Under the pieces are notes generated by a model. That model ran no database searches. It was given only the letters and a program-made list of their open reading frames with translations, and was not told the origin of the DNA. A DNA stretch of 64,000 nucleotides from Anaerolineae bacterium (GTDB lineage: Bacteria > Chloroflexota > Anaerolineae > 4572-78 > J111). Where the stretch lies: contig JAHDWA010000001.1 of NCBI GenBank assembly GCA_023382535.1, forward strand, positions 186,001-250,000, read 5' to 3'. The position numbers were made by a program, and so were the translations under genes. Below are positions 35,719 through 45,498 of this stretch, piece after piece (within the stretch, counting starts at the first letter, position 1; every line of letters starts with the position of its first letter).

Positions 35719-35765
35719 TCTTACAAATCGTAAGATAATTATAGGATTTAAGGCTGAATTGTCAA
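35719..35765 (-). promoter_or_regulatory. Promoter with perfect palindrome for the class V aminotransferase
   Basis: TTGACA (35765-35760), 16 nt, TATAAT (35743-35738), then the perfect operator TCTTAC-AAATC-GTAAGA (35719-35735) at the expected transcription start. A half-site TCTTAC recurs at 35619. The remainder of 35531-36145 holds no credible gene. Confidence 0.65.
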
Positions 35766-35907
35766 GCAGATTTGGCCTTCATTAATCCCAACCCCGCCTC
35801 AGAGCCTTTGGCTAAAGAGGTATCACTTTCAGAGCGGCGAATATCGAACGCTTCTATTTATGGTCAACCTCACTTGATAATTTGGGTCCGGCAAATTTGC
35901 CATTTTA

Positions 35908-35944
35908 TCTTACGTATCGTAAGATGCCGCTTTCTGATTGTCAA
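35908..35944 (-). promoter_or_regulatory. Second perfect palindrome with promoter elements
   Basis: The operator TCTTAC-GTATC-GTAAGA (35908-35924) overlaps TACGAT (35921-35916), which is 17 nt from TTGACA (35944-35939) on the minus strand. It may be a distal promoter for the aminotransferase, or act on the plus-strand anti-sigma/sortase pair that starts 220 nt to the right. Confidence 0.5.
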
Positions 35945-36145
35945 ATAAGGCGATCGAGCGGCTTATCAATTGGCCAGATACGCCGGTTGTGGCGACGGCC
36001 ACTTTTAGTCCCAACGGCCAATTTGTCGCTCAGACTACGACTACAAGGGCATCAGCCGCCCTACCCAGGCTGACAGTAACAACTGAAGGCCAACCAACAG
36101 GTTACACGCGTCAGCCATATGAGCTTGCTCAACCCACTACTTTAA

Positions 36146-36385
36146 ATGTGTACCAACCCTGTCATAGAATTATTGCCCGGCTATACCTTAGATTGCCTGG
36201 ATGAGGTGGAGCAAAATTTTGTTTCAGAACATCTGGACGTTTGCGCTGGTTGCCGGACCGAGGCACACGCTTACCGGGCTGTCATCGCTCAACTGGCCTT
36301 CACGGTGCCTGAGGCTGATCCACCGCCGAATTTGAAACGACGGCTTTTGAACCGTATTCAAAGGACATCGCTGTCTTCCAGTTAA
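36146..36385 (+). CDS. Small zinc-finger anti-sigma factor domain protein
   Basis: 79 residues with the ZAS/zf-HC2 signature HxxxCxxC (SEHLDVCAGC) after a PGYTLDCLDEVEQ helix typical of anti-sigma factors. It has no membrane helix, so it would be a soluble, possibly redox- or zinc-sensing anti-sigma. No sigma factor gene is adjacent, which is unusual. It is 34 nt ahead of the sortase gene. The start ATG lacks a strong ribosome site. Confidence 0.75.
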   Translation: MCTNPVIELLPGYTLDCLDEVEQNFVSEHLDVCAGCRTEAHAYRAVIAQLAFTVPEADPPPNLKRRLLNRIQRTSLSSS

Positions 36386-36419
36386 GTAGCGGGGCTTAAA
36401 CGGTCCGTAGGGGGTAACA

Positions 36420-37214
36420 ATGGGACGTAGATTGATTGTAACCTTTGGGATAATCAGTTCATTGCTGGTGGTAATGTGCTTAGCCGCTATTATGCTATTG
36501 GGTCTCAGTGGTTGGTTACTTTCCATTCCAACGGCAAAACCGCGCATCATCAAGATTACAACCATAGGGCCTTTGCCCCTGCCTGCAATCGCCGTTACTT
36601 CGGAAGCAAGTGATAGTTCGGCAGAACAGGCTGCGGCTTCATCTTTATCAGAATCAGAAGCGGAAACAGGAATAAAAACAGAAAACACCCCAGAGGCTGA
36701 AACGCCACCTGCTCCTGCGCTAACTGTCGAAGAAGCATTAGGGTTTGCGCTGCCGGCGGGTTCGGTTAATTCCGTCACCCAAGAAGGGCTGGCCACCAGG
36801 TTGGTCATTCCCGCGCTTAACCTGGATGCGCCCGTTGTTCTGGCGCCTATCGAAAACCAAACCTGGAAAGTGGATCATCTTGGAGAGGCCATAGGACATC
36901 TGGAAGGAACGGCCCCGCCCGGTTCTGATAGCAACCTTGTCCTGGCCGGCCATGTGACCCTGGCAGCGGGAATCCCTGGTCCTTTTATCGGGCTAGGCCG
37001 GTTGGTTCCTGGGGATGTGGTGGCTGTCTACAAAGGCGGACAGAAATTTGAATATGTAGTGGACGGTCAACAGACGGTGGATAGCACCGCTGTAGAGGTT
37101 ACCTATCCTACCGACACCCCACAAATAACCTTAATAACCTGCCAAAATTGGAACGATGAAACAGGCCGGTATGAGCAACGACTAGTCGTCAAGGGCACTT
37201 TGTTAAACAATTAA
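36420..37214 (+). CDS. Sortase, class D/E-like
   Basis: 264 residues: N-terminal membrane anchor (about 8-35), a Ser/Glu-rich linker, and a sortase domain with His (LAGHVT), Cys (LITCQNW) and Arg (YEQRLVVKG). The TRLVIPALNLDAPV opening strand is typical. It is preceded by an anti-sigma protein and followed by PBP2, pointing to cell-surface assembly. It is shorter and only distantly similar to the sortase at 16753-17697. Confidence 0.9.
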   Translation: MGRRLIVTFGIISSLLVVMCLAAIMLLGLSGWLLSIPTAKPRIIKITTIGPLPLPAIAVTSEASDSSAEQAAASSLSESEAETGIKTENTPEAETPPAPALTVEEALGFALPAGSVNSVTQEGLATRLVIPALNLDAPVVLAPIENQTWKVDHLGEAIGHLEGTAPPGSDSNLVLAGHVTLAAGIPGPFIGLGRLVPGDVVAVYKGGQKFEYVVDGQQTVDSTAVEVTYPTDTPQITLITCQNWNDETGRYEQRLVVKGTLLNN

Positions 37215-37269
37215 ATTGTTTTTATCAACCATTTCCCTGGCCGAACCACCGGCAAAGGAGCAATAAGGT

Positions 37270-37306
37270 TTGACGATTCCGGGTACTTATCTTACAATTA
37301 GTAAGA
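37270..37306 (+). promoter_or_regulatory. PBP2 promoter overlapping a perfect palindrome
   Basis: TTGACG (37270-37275), 17 nt, TACAAT (37293-37298). The operator TCTTAC-AATTA-GTAAGA (37290-37306) covers the -10 box and start region. About 85 nt separate it from ATG 37392. Confidence 0.65.
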
Positions 37307-37391
37307 GAAATGACATTACGTTGATAATAGAAGTGTGCGGGGATAAGAAATATTCAGGCATTGGCCTGCTCACAATGTGCAATTTACTGCG

Positions 37392-39785
37392 ATGACAGAA
37401 TTTCAAATTCGGCTGGGCAGTTACATATTTCGCGGCCTGGTTTTAATCGCTTTTGCCATGTTGGCCACCCAACTGTGGAACTTGCAAGTAGTTCAAGGTG
37501 AGCGGTACACAGAACTGGCAAATGTCAACCGGTTTCGCCTGGCGCAGGTGCCAGCCTCGCGTGGCGTGATTTATGATCGCAATAGTGAACTTCTGGTACG
37601 TAATCGGCCGACTTATAACATTGCCATTGTCCCGGCATACCTGCCTGACGAGGCCACAGCCGAAGCTAAGATATTTGCCCGCCTATCAGAACTCTTAAAT
37701 CTGCCTATTACCACAGCCATTGAGCCAATGGGGGAGCGCAATAGCGGCTATTTTCAGGCAATTCTCCATCACCAATACAATCGCCAACCTCAAAGACAAA
37801 TCGCTAATTCGCGCAGCCGCCAACTGGCCAGTGCTCCGTTGGGTATTCGCGATGCAGTTAATCAGAACCGTACCTTCGCCCCATTCTTGCCGGTTACGAT
37901 TGCTACCGATATTGACCCAATGATCGTTTCAAAAATAGAGGAGGAACGCCTGGATTTACCCGGTGTACTGATTGATATTTCGCCCACTCGCGATTATCCG
38001 CATGGGGAGTTGATGAGCCATATCCTGGGTTATACTGGCCCCATTCCGGCAGAACAGTTCAACCAATACGAAACGCAAGGTTATGACCTGACCGATTTCG
38101 TCGGGCTAACCGGATTAGAGTCAAGTTACGAGGCATGGTTGCGTGGGGTCAAGGGGCTGGAGAGCGTTGAAGTCAATGTTATCGGTGAAAAAATTAGAAC
38201 TGTCAGCCAGAATGTCGAGGCTCGACCCGGCTACAATCTCCGTTTATCTCTTGACATCGGTCTGCAGGAAGCGACGGCTAGAGCCTTACGGGAAGAAATG
38301 GAGGAGGTTGGTTCCAAGCGGGGGGTAGCCATTGCCATGAATCCGCAAACAGGTGAGATTTTGGCGATGGTTTCGCTGCCCAGCTTTGATAATAACCTTT
38401 TCTCGCGGGGGATTACCGCCCGTGAATTGTCACTATTGAGTGAAGATCCCACAACCCCCTTACTCAATCAGGCCATTGCCGGCCTGTATCCACCCGGCTC
38501 TACCTTTAAAATCATTCCGGCAGCAGGGGCGCTCCAGGAAGGAACCATTTTGCCAGATACGACCTTTACTTGTCAGGGGGTGCTTTATTTGCCCAATCAA
38601 TTTGAACCTGACAACCTGGACCTGGCTCAACCTTTCTTCTGTTGGCTGCGCAGCGGGCACGGTCCGGTCAACGTCATCAGTGGCCTGGCCCAATCTTGCA
38701 ATGTGTACTTTTACCAGGTAGGTGGCGGCTATGACCCGGCGAACTATGAAGGGCTGGGATTGGAACGAATGGCTAAATACGCCGAGATGTTTGGCTTTGG
38801 GCAGCCAAGCGGCCTTGATTTACCGGGTGAGGCGGAGGGACTGGTTCCCACCCAAAAGTGGAAACGCCTGAACTATGCCGAAACCTGGTTGACCGGGGAT
38901 ACCTATAACATGGCGATTGGCCAGGGATTTGTGTTGGCCACGCCGTTACAAATGCTGAACGCTTTTGCCGCCATTGGGAATGGGGGCAACCTCTATCGGC
39001 CCTATTTGGTGAAAGAGATTCTTGACGCCGAGGGCAACGTGGTTAAAGTAAACGAGCCTCAGGTCATCCGCCGGCTTGCGGTTGATCCCGAAAATATCCA
39101 GTGGGTGCAGCAAGGGTTGCGAGCAGTGATTGAATGGGAGGCAGGGACGGCTAACGATATGTTTGATGTGCCGGGGATTATTGCTTCCGGCAAAACCGGC
39201 ACGGCCGAATTCTGCGATCGTTACCCCCAATGTCTAGATCGGGATGGCCGCGTTAAAACTAAACATGCCTGGTTTGCCGCTTACGCGCCCAGTAACAAGC
39301 CGGAAATTGCCACCATCGTCTTTGTCTATGGGGGTGGTGAGGGGTCCCAGGTAGCTGTACCGGTAACCAATAAAATTTTGCGCTACTACTTTGGCATTAA
39401 GGACGAGACAGACGAAGAAGCGTCCCCAGAAACCGAGCAGCCACTTGTAGAGTTACATCCGGAGAGCACTTTTACGGCGCGGTTGCTTGGGGCAGATAGT
39501 TGGAGCCACCATGTCGCCAGTGTGTCCGGCTTTGTCCTTGATAAGCAGGGTCAAGGGGTTAGCAACGTAGCGCTTGAAATTGTTGCTAGTAATGAAGTGG
39601 TCGCCCAAGTCGTCTCCGGTCCTACGGGCCAATTTGATTACGAGGCTCTCGATCCGACTAAAGCAGTCACCTGGCAAATTCGTCTCCTTGATTATTCGAG
39701 CGCACCGTTGCTGCAACTGGACATTGCCAGTGGCCTGCGCTATTTGGTGGAATTTACGGCCTCATCAACAACGAATGCCCCCTGA
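37392..39785 (+). CDS. mrdA: Penicillin-binding protein 2 (MrdA-type) with extra C-terminal domain
   Basis: 797 residues. One N-terminal membrane helix, the PBP dimerisation domain (residues about 40-250, ASRGVIYDRN) and the transpeptidase domain with PGSTFK, SCN and KTGTAEF motifs. After about residue 680, where PBP2 normally ends, come an acidic linker and an about 90-residue beta-sandwich (SGFVLDKQGQGVSNVALEIV) of the carboxypeptidase-regulatory/Cna-B type. ATG 37392 is preferred to GTG 37377 on start codon. It builds lateral-wall peptidoglycan and is controlled by the palindrome promoter. Confidence 0.9.
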   Translation: MTEFQIRLGSYIFRGLVLIAFAMLATQLWNLQVVQGERYTELANVNRFRLAQVPASRGVIYDRNSELLVRNRPTYNIAIVPAYLPDEATAEAKIFARLSELLNLPITTAIEPMGERNSGYFQAILHHQYNRQPQRQIANSRSRQLASAPLGIRDAVNQNRTFAPFLPVTIATDIDPMIVSKIEEERLDLPGVLIDISPTRDYPHGELMSHILGYTGPIPAEQFNQYETQGYDLTDFVGLTGLESSYEAWLRGVKGLESVEVNVIGEKIRTVSQNVEARPGYNLRLSLDIGLQEATARALREEMEEVGSKRGVAIAMNPQTGEILAMVSLPSFDNNLFSRGITARELSLLSEDPTTPLLNQAIAGLYPPGSTFKIIPAAGALQEGTILPDTTFTCQGVLYLPNQFEPDNLDLAQPFFCWLRSGHGPVNVISGLAQSCNVYFYQVGGGYDPANYEGLGLERMAKYAEMFGFGQPSGLDLPGEAEGLVPTQKWKRLNYAETWLTGDTYNMAIGQGFVLATPLQMLNAFAAIGNGGNLYRPYLVKEILDAEGNVVKVNEPQVIRRLAVDPENIQWVQQGLRAVIEWEAGTANDMFDVPGIIASGKTGTAEFCDRYPQCLDRDGRVKTKHAWFAAYAPSNKPEIATIVFVYGGGEGSQVAVPVTNKILRYYFGIKDETDEEASPETEQPLVELHPESTFTARLLGADSWSHHVASVSGFVLDKQGQGVSNVALEIVASNEVVAQVVSGPTGQFDYEALDPTKAVTWQIRLLDYSSAPLLQLDIASGLRYLVEFTASSTTNAP

Positions 39786-39885
39786 GAACATTGTACATAT
39801 CAAATACAAAGGTATGATCCATTATTAAATTAAGCTGTCACCCTGTCTCATCTGACGTTTCGACCCAGCGCAAAGGATAGCTCGC

Positions 39886-42180
39886 ATGAGGAACTTTTTC
39901 CTAAAACTGATCGCTTTCATCGCTATACTGCTTACACTACAGGCGGCTGTCTCGGCCATGCGCCCGCCGGAGCTGCCCCCAGAAATCCTGGCGTTAGACC
40001 AGCAGCTTCAAGCAGGTGTTGACACGGTTTATTTCGGCGATAGCATCCTGATTTACCCTGAAGGCGAGCCAACCATCCCGGAGATTCTCCGGGGACTGCT
40101 CCCCAATCATGCAATTGGTGACGTAGCCCATCCGGCTTACCATCTGGATTTGTATGAACGCTATGTCAATTACCTGGTCGAACACAAGTCTCAGGTCAAG
40201 ACGGTTATCATTCCAATTAACATGCGCTCATTTTCACCGGAGTGGGATTTGCGCCCCACCTACCAGTTTGAGCGTGAGAAAACCATCCTGACTTACGGCC
40301 CGTTGCTTTCCACCATATTTTACCGGCTGTTTGATACGTTTGGACTGTTCGCCTCGCCGATCAGCCAGGCCGAGTTTCGGGAGGCGACGGTCTTCAACGG
40401 CGACCAGCCTGTGGGCAAGGTAGCCGAATTTGAGGAACTGATTGGCGTCAGCGCGACCCGGGCTGAAACTAACCCGACCGATTTTGCCTACTACGCGGGC
40501 CTCCCTTCTGAGGATGAAGTTGAGGCCCTGAAGGGGACGCTGGTTTATTACTATATGTCCAACTTGGATCCCAACCACCGCAAGCTTCAGTCGCTGCAGG
40601 CGACAAGCCGGTTGCTCAAAGAAAACGGCATCAAGCCCATCTTCTACATCACGCCTATCAACTATCAGCTTGGCGAAAAATATCTCGGCCAGACATTTCG
40701 AGAGCGATTAGCTGAGAATACGGCGGTGATTGAACGAGTTCTGCGTCAAAAAGATGGGGATATTTTGAACCTGGTCTTTGATCTGGAAGCCTACAATTTT
40801 GTGGATACGGAGCATCTGACCGAAAACGGCAAAACCTATATAGCTCAAGCCCTGGCCGCAACCATCGAGCCGCCTCAACCGGATCGGCTGACCTCAACTG
40901 CCGTTGACGATGCCCCCACGCCGGCCGCCTTTGAACCGGGCTTCACAACAGCTTTGCCGACGACGACATCGGCTCTGGAACCTGGCCCGACTCCTCAACC
41001 AACGCCCACAGCCACACATGTTGTTCCGGTAACCGTGACGCCGCGCTCGCTCGCCAACCAACAGGCGGGACAGTTGGCTTCAACTGAATTTTGGACGACC
41101 TTCGAGCCGGTTGGCAATTATACCATCGAAGTCTATCACCTGCGTTACAAAACGACAGGCCGAAACGAGCGAGTCACTGAGGTTGAAGCGAGTTTATACG
41201 TGCCGCAGGTCGCTGAGCCAACCAACTTCCCCATTTTAGTCTATGGCCCCGGCACCACCGGCCTGAGCGACGGATGCGCTCCACTGAATGAGGGAGTATA
41301 TAGCGGCAATTGGGGAGCCTATCATAGCTATATGCTTGAGTATACTGCCCAGGGGCTTATTGGCGTTTTGCCCAACTATCAAGGCTTTGACGAGCCTAAC
41401 CAGGCGCATCCCTACTTCATCGCCGAGTTTCAAGCGCGGGCCTTGCTCGATGCAGCGCGGGCGGCTTACAACTTCTTTGCCGAATCGCCGCAAATTGTGG
41501 CCCGCCCGATGGAGGCCGTTTTCTTCGCCGGTTACTCCAGCGGGGGGCACGCTGCTTTTGCGGCCAAGGATTTCGCGGCCAGCTATGCGCCGGAGTTGCC
41601 CCTCAAAGGCGTCATCGGCCACGGCCCGACCACCAATCTCGAAACGCTGTTGAGAGAAGATGCCATCTTCAGCCCCTACATTGTGCAGAGCTACCGCGAT
41701 TTTTATGGTCCAGAGGTGGTTGATCCGGTTGTTGTTTTTCAGGATCACTGGCTGGCCAACTTTGAAGCCGATGTGATGACCCGCTGTGTTGATGGCGTCT
41801 TTAGCTACTACAGCCCCAGCGCCCGGCAAATGTATCGCCCCGAATTTATGGAGGCGCTCTTCGCCGACCGCCTGCAACCGGTGGTTCCGGCTTTCAAAGC
41901 GGCCCTGGAAGCCAATGCGGCCGGTTTGTCGCCGGACGGTGTGGACATCCCGGCGCTCATCCTGCAAGGTACGGCTGACCAGGTCGTGACGCCCCCCAGC
42001 CAAACGCAATTTGCCGCCAGCCTGTGCCAGCTTGGCAACCACGTAACTTATGTGAGTTATCCGGCCGTTGATCATCCCAACATCCGGCGTGCCAGCTTTA
42101 GCGACACTATCAACTGGATAGAAAGCGCAGCTAATGGCGACTTGCCCGAATCGAGCTGCGCCAGCCTGACCAGTCAATAG
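39886..42180 (+). CDS. SGNH/AlgJ-like domain fused to an alpha/beta-hydrolase
   Basis: 764 residues. The signal anchor is at 1-25. Residues about 35-325 look like an AlgX/AlgJ-type SGNH domain, with the GDSILIYPEG nucleophile block and DTEHLTENG near the end, which acts with MBOAT acyltransferases. A Pro/Thr linker follows (340-385), then an alpha/beta-hydrolase with nucleophile GYSSGG, acid GTADQVV and His in DHPNIRR. The C-terminal half closely resembles the separate protein encoded at 43720-45168. The MBOAT gene starts 9 nt downstream, so the three would work on acylation and deacylation of a surface polymer. Confidence 0.75.
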   Translation: MRNFFLKLIAFIAILLTLQAAVSAMRPPELPPEILALDQQLQAGVDTVYFGDSILIYPEGEPTIPEILRGLLPNHAIGDVAHPAYHLDLYERYVNYLVEHKSQVKTVIIPINMRSFSPEWDLRPTYQFEREKTILTYGPLLSTIFYRLFDTFGLFASPISQAEFREATVFNGDQPVGKVAEFEELIGVSATRAETNPTDFAYYAGLPSEDEVEALKGTLVYYYMSNLDPNHRKLQSLQATSRLLKENGIKPIFYITPINYQLGEKYLGQTFRERLAENTAVIERVLRQKDGDILNLVFDLEAYNFVDTEHLTENGKTYIAQALAATIEPPQPDRLTSTAVDDAPTPAAFEPGFTTALPTTTSALEPGPTPQPTPTATHVVPVTVTPRSLANQQAGQLASTEFWTTFEPVGNYTIEVYHLRYKTTGRNERVTEVEASLYVPQVAEPTNFPILVYGPGTTGLSDGCAPLNEGVYSGNWGAYHSYMLEYTAQGLIGVLPNYQGFDEPNQAHPYFIAEFQARALLDAARAAYNFFAESPQIVARPMEAVFFAGYSSGGHAAFAAKDFAASYAPELPLKGVIGHGPTTNLETLLREDAIFSPYIVQSYRDFYGPEVVDPVVVFQDHWLANFEADVMTRCVDGVFSYYSPSARQMYRPEFMEALFADRLQPVVPAFKAALEANAAGLSPDGVDIPALILQGTADQVVTPPSQTQFAASLCQLGNHVTYVSYPAVDHPNIRRASFSDTINWIESAANGDLPESSCASLTSQ

Positions 42181-42188
42181 AGAGAGCG

Positions 42189-43646
42189 ATGCTATTCAAC
42201 TCTATCGAATTTCTGCTTTTTTTCCCTATCGTCGTGGCCCTCTATTTTGCTTGCCCTGATCGCTACCGCTGGGCGCTGCTGCTGGCGGCCAGCTACTATT
42301 TCTACGCGGCCTGGAAGCTGGAATATATCGTCCTCTTGATTGCCGCCACGCTGATCAGCTACATCACCGCCCTTTTGATGGTCAAGTCGGAAAATCAGGC
42401 CCAACGGACTGTTCTGCTGGTGATTGGCTTGTGCTCAAATCTGGGCATTTTGTTCGCTTTTAAGTATTTCAATTTTGTCAACGACTCGCTCAGAGCCGCC
42501 TTTAACCAATTCAACCTGTTCTATAACGTGCCGATGTTCCAGGCGCTGCTGCCGGTCGGCATATCGTTTTATACTTTTCTAACCCTCGGCTATGTCATTG
42601 ACGTTTATCGGGGCAAACTGGAACCAGAACGCCACCTGGGGCGATTTGCCCTGTTTGTGGCCTTTTTCCCGCAACTGCTGGCCGGCCCCATCGAACGCGC
42701 CGTGAATATGCTGCCTCAGTTTTATAAAAAATTTGATTTTGACGAGGCGCGGATTAGCAGTGGCTTACGCCTGATGTTGTGGGGCATGTTCCAAAAGGTG
42801 GTCATCGCCGACCGGCTAGGGCTGTATGTTAACACTGTCTACGACCATCCCGCGGAGTGGGCCGGCTGGCCGGTCCTCCTGGCAACTTTTTTCTTCGCCT
42901 TCCAAATTTACTGCGACTTTTCCGGCTACTCTGATATCGCCATTGGCGCCGCTCGGGTGCTGGGCTTTAACCTGATGGAAAATTTCAGGCGACCCTACTT
43001 TGCCCAGTCGCCCTCAGAGTTTTGGGGACGCTGGCATATTTCCCTGTCTACCTGGTTTAGGGATTATTTGTACATTTCGCTGGGGGGCAATCGAGTCTCG
43101 CTACCGCGCTGGTACTTGAACTTGATGATTGTCTTTCTGGTCAGCGGTTTGTGGCACGGCGCAGCCTGGACCTTTGTGCTCTGGGGCGGGCTGCACGGTC
43201 TCTACGTGGTTGGGGATGTGGCCAGCAAAAGCTTGAGAGGCAAGCTGGCACAGCGGTTGGGGCTTGACCGACAACCGACCATACAAGTGATGTTGAGCGG
43301 GTTTGTCACCTTCAGCCTGGTCTGTCTGGCCTGGGTCTTCTTCAGGGCCAATTCTGTTGCAGAGGCATTTTTATTACTCAATAATTTGCTGCCCTTGACC
43401 AACTTCGCCCAACTCAACGCGCCCTGGGCCGCCGTGGTCAGCAATCCGACGCAACAAATGGCTCTGTCACTGGGTTTAATTCTCCTCTTAATGACGGTGC
43501 ATTGGGTTCAGGAGCAGCAATGGTCCACTGTCACCCTCTGGCAGCGACCTCTCTGGTTTCGCTGGGCGGCCTACCTGGGCTTGACCCTGGCGATTATGAA
43601 CCTGGGCATCACCGAGGAAGTCCCCTTTATTTACTTCCAGTTTTAA
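42189..43646 (+). CDS. MBOAT O-acyltransferase (AlgI family)
   Basis: 485 residues, about ten membrane segments. The AlgI/DltB pattern is complete: LPVGISFYTFLTLGYVID, FPQLLAGPIER, WGRWHISLSTWFRDY and the catalytic His in SGLWHGAAWTF. It moves acyl groups across the membrane to a periplasmic acceptor. Coupled to the upstream SGNH-hydrolase fusion, which is the expected partner type. The acceptor polymer is unknown. Confidence 0.93.
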   Translation: MLFNSIEFLLFFPIVVALYFACPDRYRWALLLAASYYFYAAWKLEYIVLLIAATLISYITALLMVKSENQAQRTVLLVIGLCSNLGILFAFKYFNFVNDSLRAAFNQFNLFYNVPMFQALLPVGISFYTFLTLGYVIDVYRGKLEPERHLGRFALFVAFFPQLLAGPIERAVNMLPQFYKKFDFDEARISSGLRLMLWGMFQKVVIADRLGLYVNTVYDHPAEWAGWPVLLATFFFAFQIYCDFSGYSDIAIGAARVLGFNLMENFRRPYFAQSPSEFWGRWHISLSTWFRDYLYISLGGNRVSLPRWYLNLMIVFLVSGLWHGAAWTFVLWGGLHGLYVVGDVASKSLRGKLAQRLGLDRQPTIQVMLSGFVTFSLVCLAWVFFRANSVAEAFLLLNNLLPLTNFAQLNAPWAAVVSNPTQQMALSLGLILLLMTVHWVQEQQWSTVTLWQRPLWFRWAAYLGLTLAIMNLGITEEVPFIYFQF

Positions 43647-43662
43647 CTAACTCAAGTTCCAG

Positions 43663-43702
43663 GGAGTAGGAAGTAGAAGAAAAACCCCTTACTTCCTACT
43701 CC
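43663..43702. terminator. Bidirectional terminator-like hairpin
   Basis: GGAGTAGGAAGTA (43663-43675) and TACTTCCTACTCC (43690-43702) form a perfect 13-bp stem with a 14-nt loop. It lies between the convergent MBOAT and hydrolase genes. No long T-run follows, but position and strength support termination from both sides. Confidence 0.6.
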
Positions 43703-43719
43703 TTACTCCCTTGTATTAA

Positions 43720-45168
43720 CTATTCCAATTTGCTGGTGAAAAAGGCGGAGCATTGCGACTCGGGGAACTGACCGTTCAAAATGTTGCGCATCCAGGTCAC
43801 TGAGTCGATAAAACTAGCTTGACGGGTTTGGAAGTGGTTCACCTGTGGGTAAAGCTTGTAGCTGACGTTTTGGCCCAGGTTGCACAAACGGGCGACAAAG
43901 CGATCGTGGGTTTCCGGGGTCACAACGGTATCCGCCTCGCCGTGGAATAAAACGACGGGCACACTCGTGTTGGGCGAGCCGCCTACATAATTGAGTTCAA
44001 GCGCCTCTTTAAAGGCGGGGACGGTGGCGGCCAACTGGCCGGTGTCCAACGCCTCGAAAAATTCTGGCCGGTAGAGCAGCTTCGGGTCTGCGGGATAGTA
44101 CGCATACGCTTCATCCACGCATTTGGTTGAGGCATCGGCATAAAAAGTGGGCAACCACTTAGGTAAAAATACCGCTTCGGGGTTGATGACATCGCCCCCA
44201 TAGTAATTGAAGTAAGCATAGACGATGTACGGGGCGAGCGGCGGCCGCTCACGCAGCAGGGCCTCAACGCTGGGCGCGGTGGCGTGGCCAACAACCCCCT
44301 TGATGGGTAACTCCGGGGCATATTGGCTGGCCGCATCGAGGGCGGCGAAAGCGCCGTGCCCGCCCTGAGAGTAGCCGCCATAGAAGACCGCCTGGGCCGG
44401 TCGTGCAAGAACGTTGGCGAGCAGATTTTTGTTGAACAGCTCGTAGGCGGCGCGGGTGGCATCGAGCATGATCGAGCCTTCGAGCTCGGCAATAAAATAA
44501 TTCTGCTTGCGGGTTTGATCGTCATAGCCTTGCCAGTGAGGCAAGATGCTGATGAACCCTTGCGCTGTGTAGGAGAGTAGGTGGGTCTGGTATTGGCCCC
44601 AGTTGCGTCCGCGGCTTTCCTCATCGAGCGGCGCGCATAGATTGTTGATACCGGTGGTGCCCGCGCCGTAAACAAAGAGGGGAAATTCGGCCGGCGCATC
44701 AACTTTGGGCACAAACACTTCGGCCCGGATCGAGACCCAGTGCCCCAGTTCGTTTCTACTCTTGAAGCGCAGCTTGAAGCGATCAACCGCAAATTGCGCC
44801 GGCGCCTGGTTGTTGTCGGGATAGAATTTGGCCTGAAGCTGGTTGATAGCGTCAACGGGGATGGTGGTGACGAACTCCACCTCTTTAACCAGCTACTCGA
44901 CGGTCAGCTCGGCTAAAGCGGCAGGCACAGGCGACTTAATGGCGATGACGGCGGGGGTAGGCGACGGTTCAGCCCCGGGCGTGGACAGGATGGTCGCGTT
45001 TGTTATCACGTTAGTAAGAACCGGGATGCCGGTCGGTGGGACAGCGGCCGGCGCCGCGCGATCTGGAGTGTCGTACCGCGCCATTTCTTCCGGCATGCGA
45101 ATGGTACAGGCTAAACTGGCTAAAATGATCAGTAGGAACGCACTATGAATTTGTTGACGAATTCGCAT
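43720..45168 (-). pseudogene. Lipoprotein alpha/beta-hydrolase gene with one amber codon
   Basis: A lipoprotein signal (MRIRQQIHSAF...LASLAC, ATG 45168) and a Pro/Thr linker run in the same frame as a 386-residue hydrolase, separated by a single TAG at 44893-44895 (LTVE-stop-LVKEVEF). The hydrolase has nucleophile GYSQGG, acid GEADTVV and a late His in VNHFQT. It is paralogous to the C-terminal half of the protein at 39886-42180. CAG to TAG is the simplest explanation. Restart at GTG 44880 would give a non-exported enzyme, so the gene is probably inactive, or the base is a sequencing error. Confidence 0.7.
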
Positions 45169-45498
45169 GAAGTTATATCTACAAGAACGCAATGGGCAAC
45201 TTTTCATAAGGGCTGACAGGCTAGAAAGCCTGTTAGCCGAGCTTTGGCACTCGAGCAGACTGGAAGGTCTGCTCCACAAACAAAAGAGTTACACATCAGG
45301 TCTACATACTATCAGTTGGCAACGGGCTGCATAGTATGCCACGGAAATAATTTTGTCAAAAACCTTCTATGCAAACGCTTCCCCTCTCATTAGCTCCAAA
45401 GCCGCGCCACTGCCCCAAAATATTGAATAAGGCCATCGTAAAGCCGGGTTTTTCTGTAGTGCAAAGCTGGCCCTTTTTAGCCACTGTTCCTCTTTGGA

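Noticed and set aside
35938..36204. 88-codon frame before the anti-sigma gene as a sigma factor
   Set aside because: It begins at a TTG without a ribosome site, shows no sigma region 2 or 4 motifs and overlaps the anti-sigma gene in another frame.
44893..44895. TAG in the lipoprotein hydrolase as pyrrolysine
   Set aside because: It falls in a variable linker, not an active site, and nothing points to Pyl machinery in this organism.
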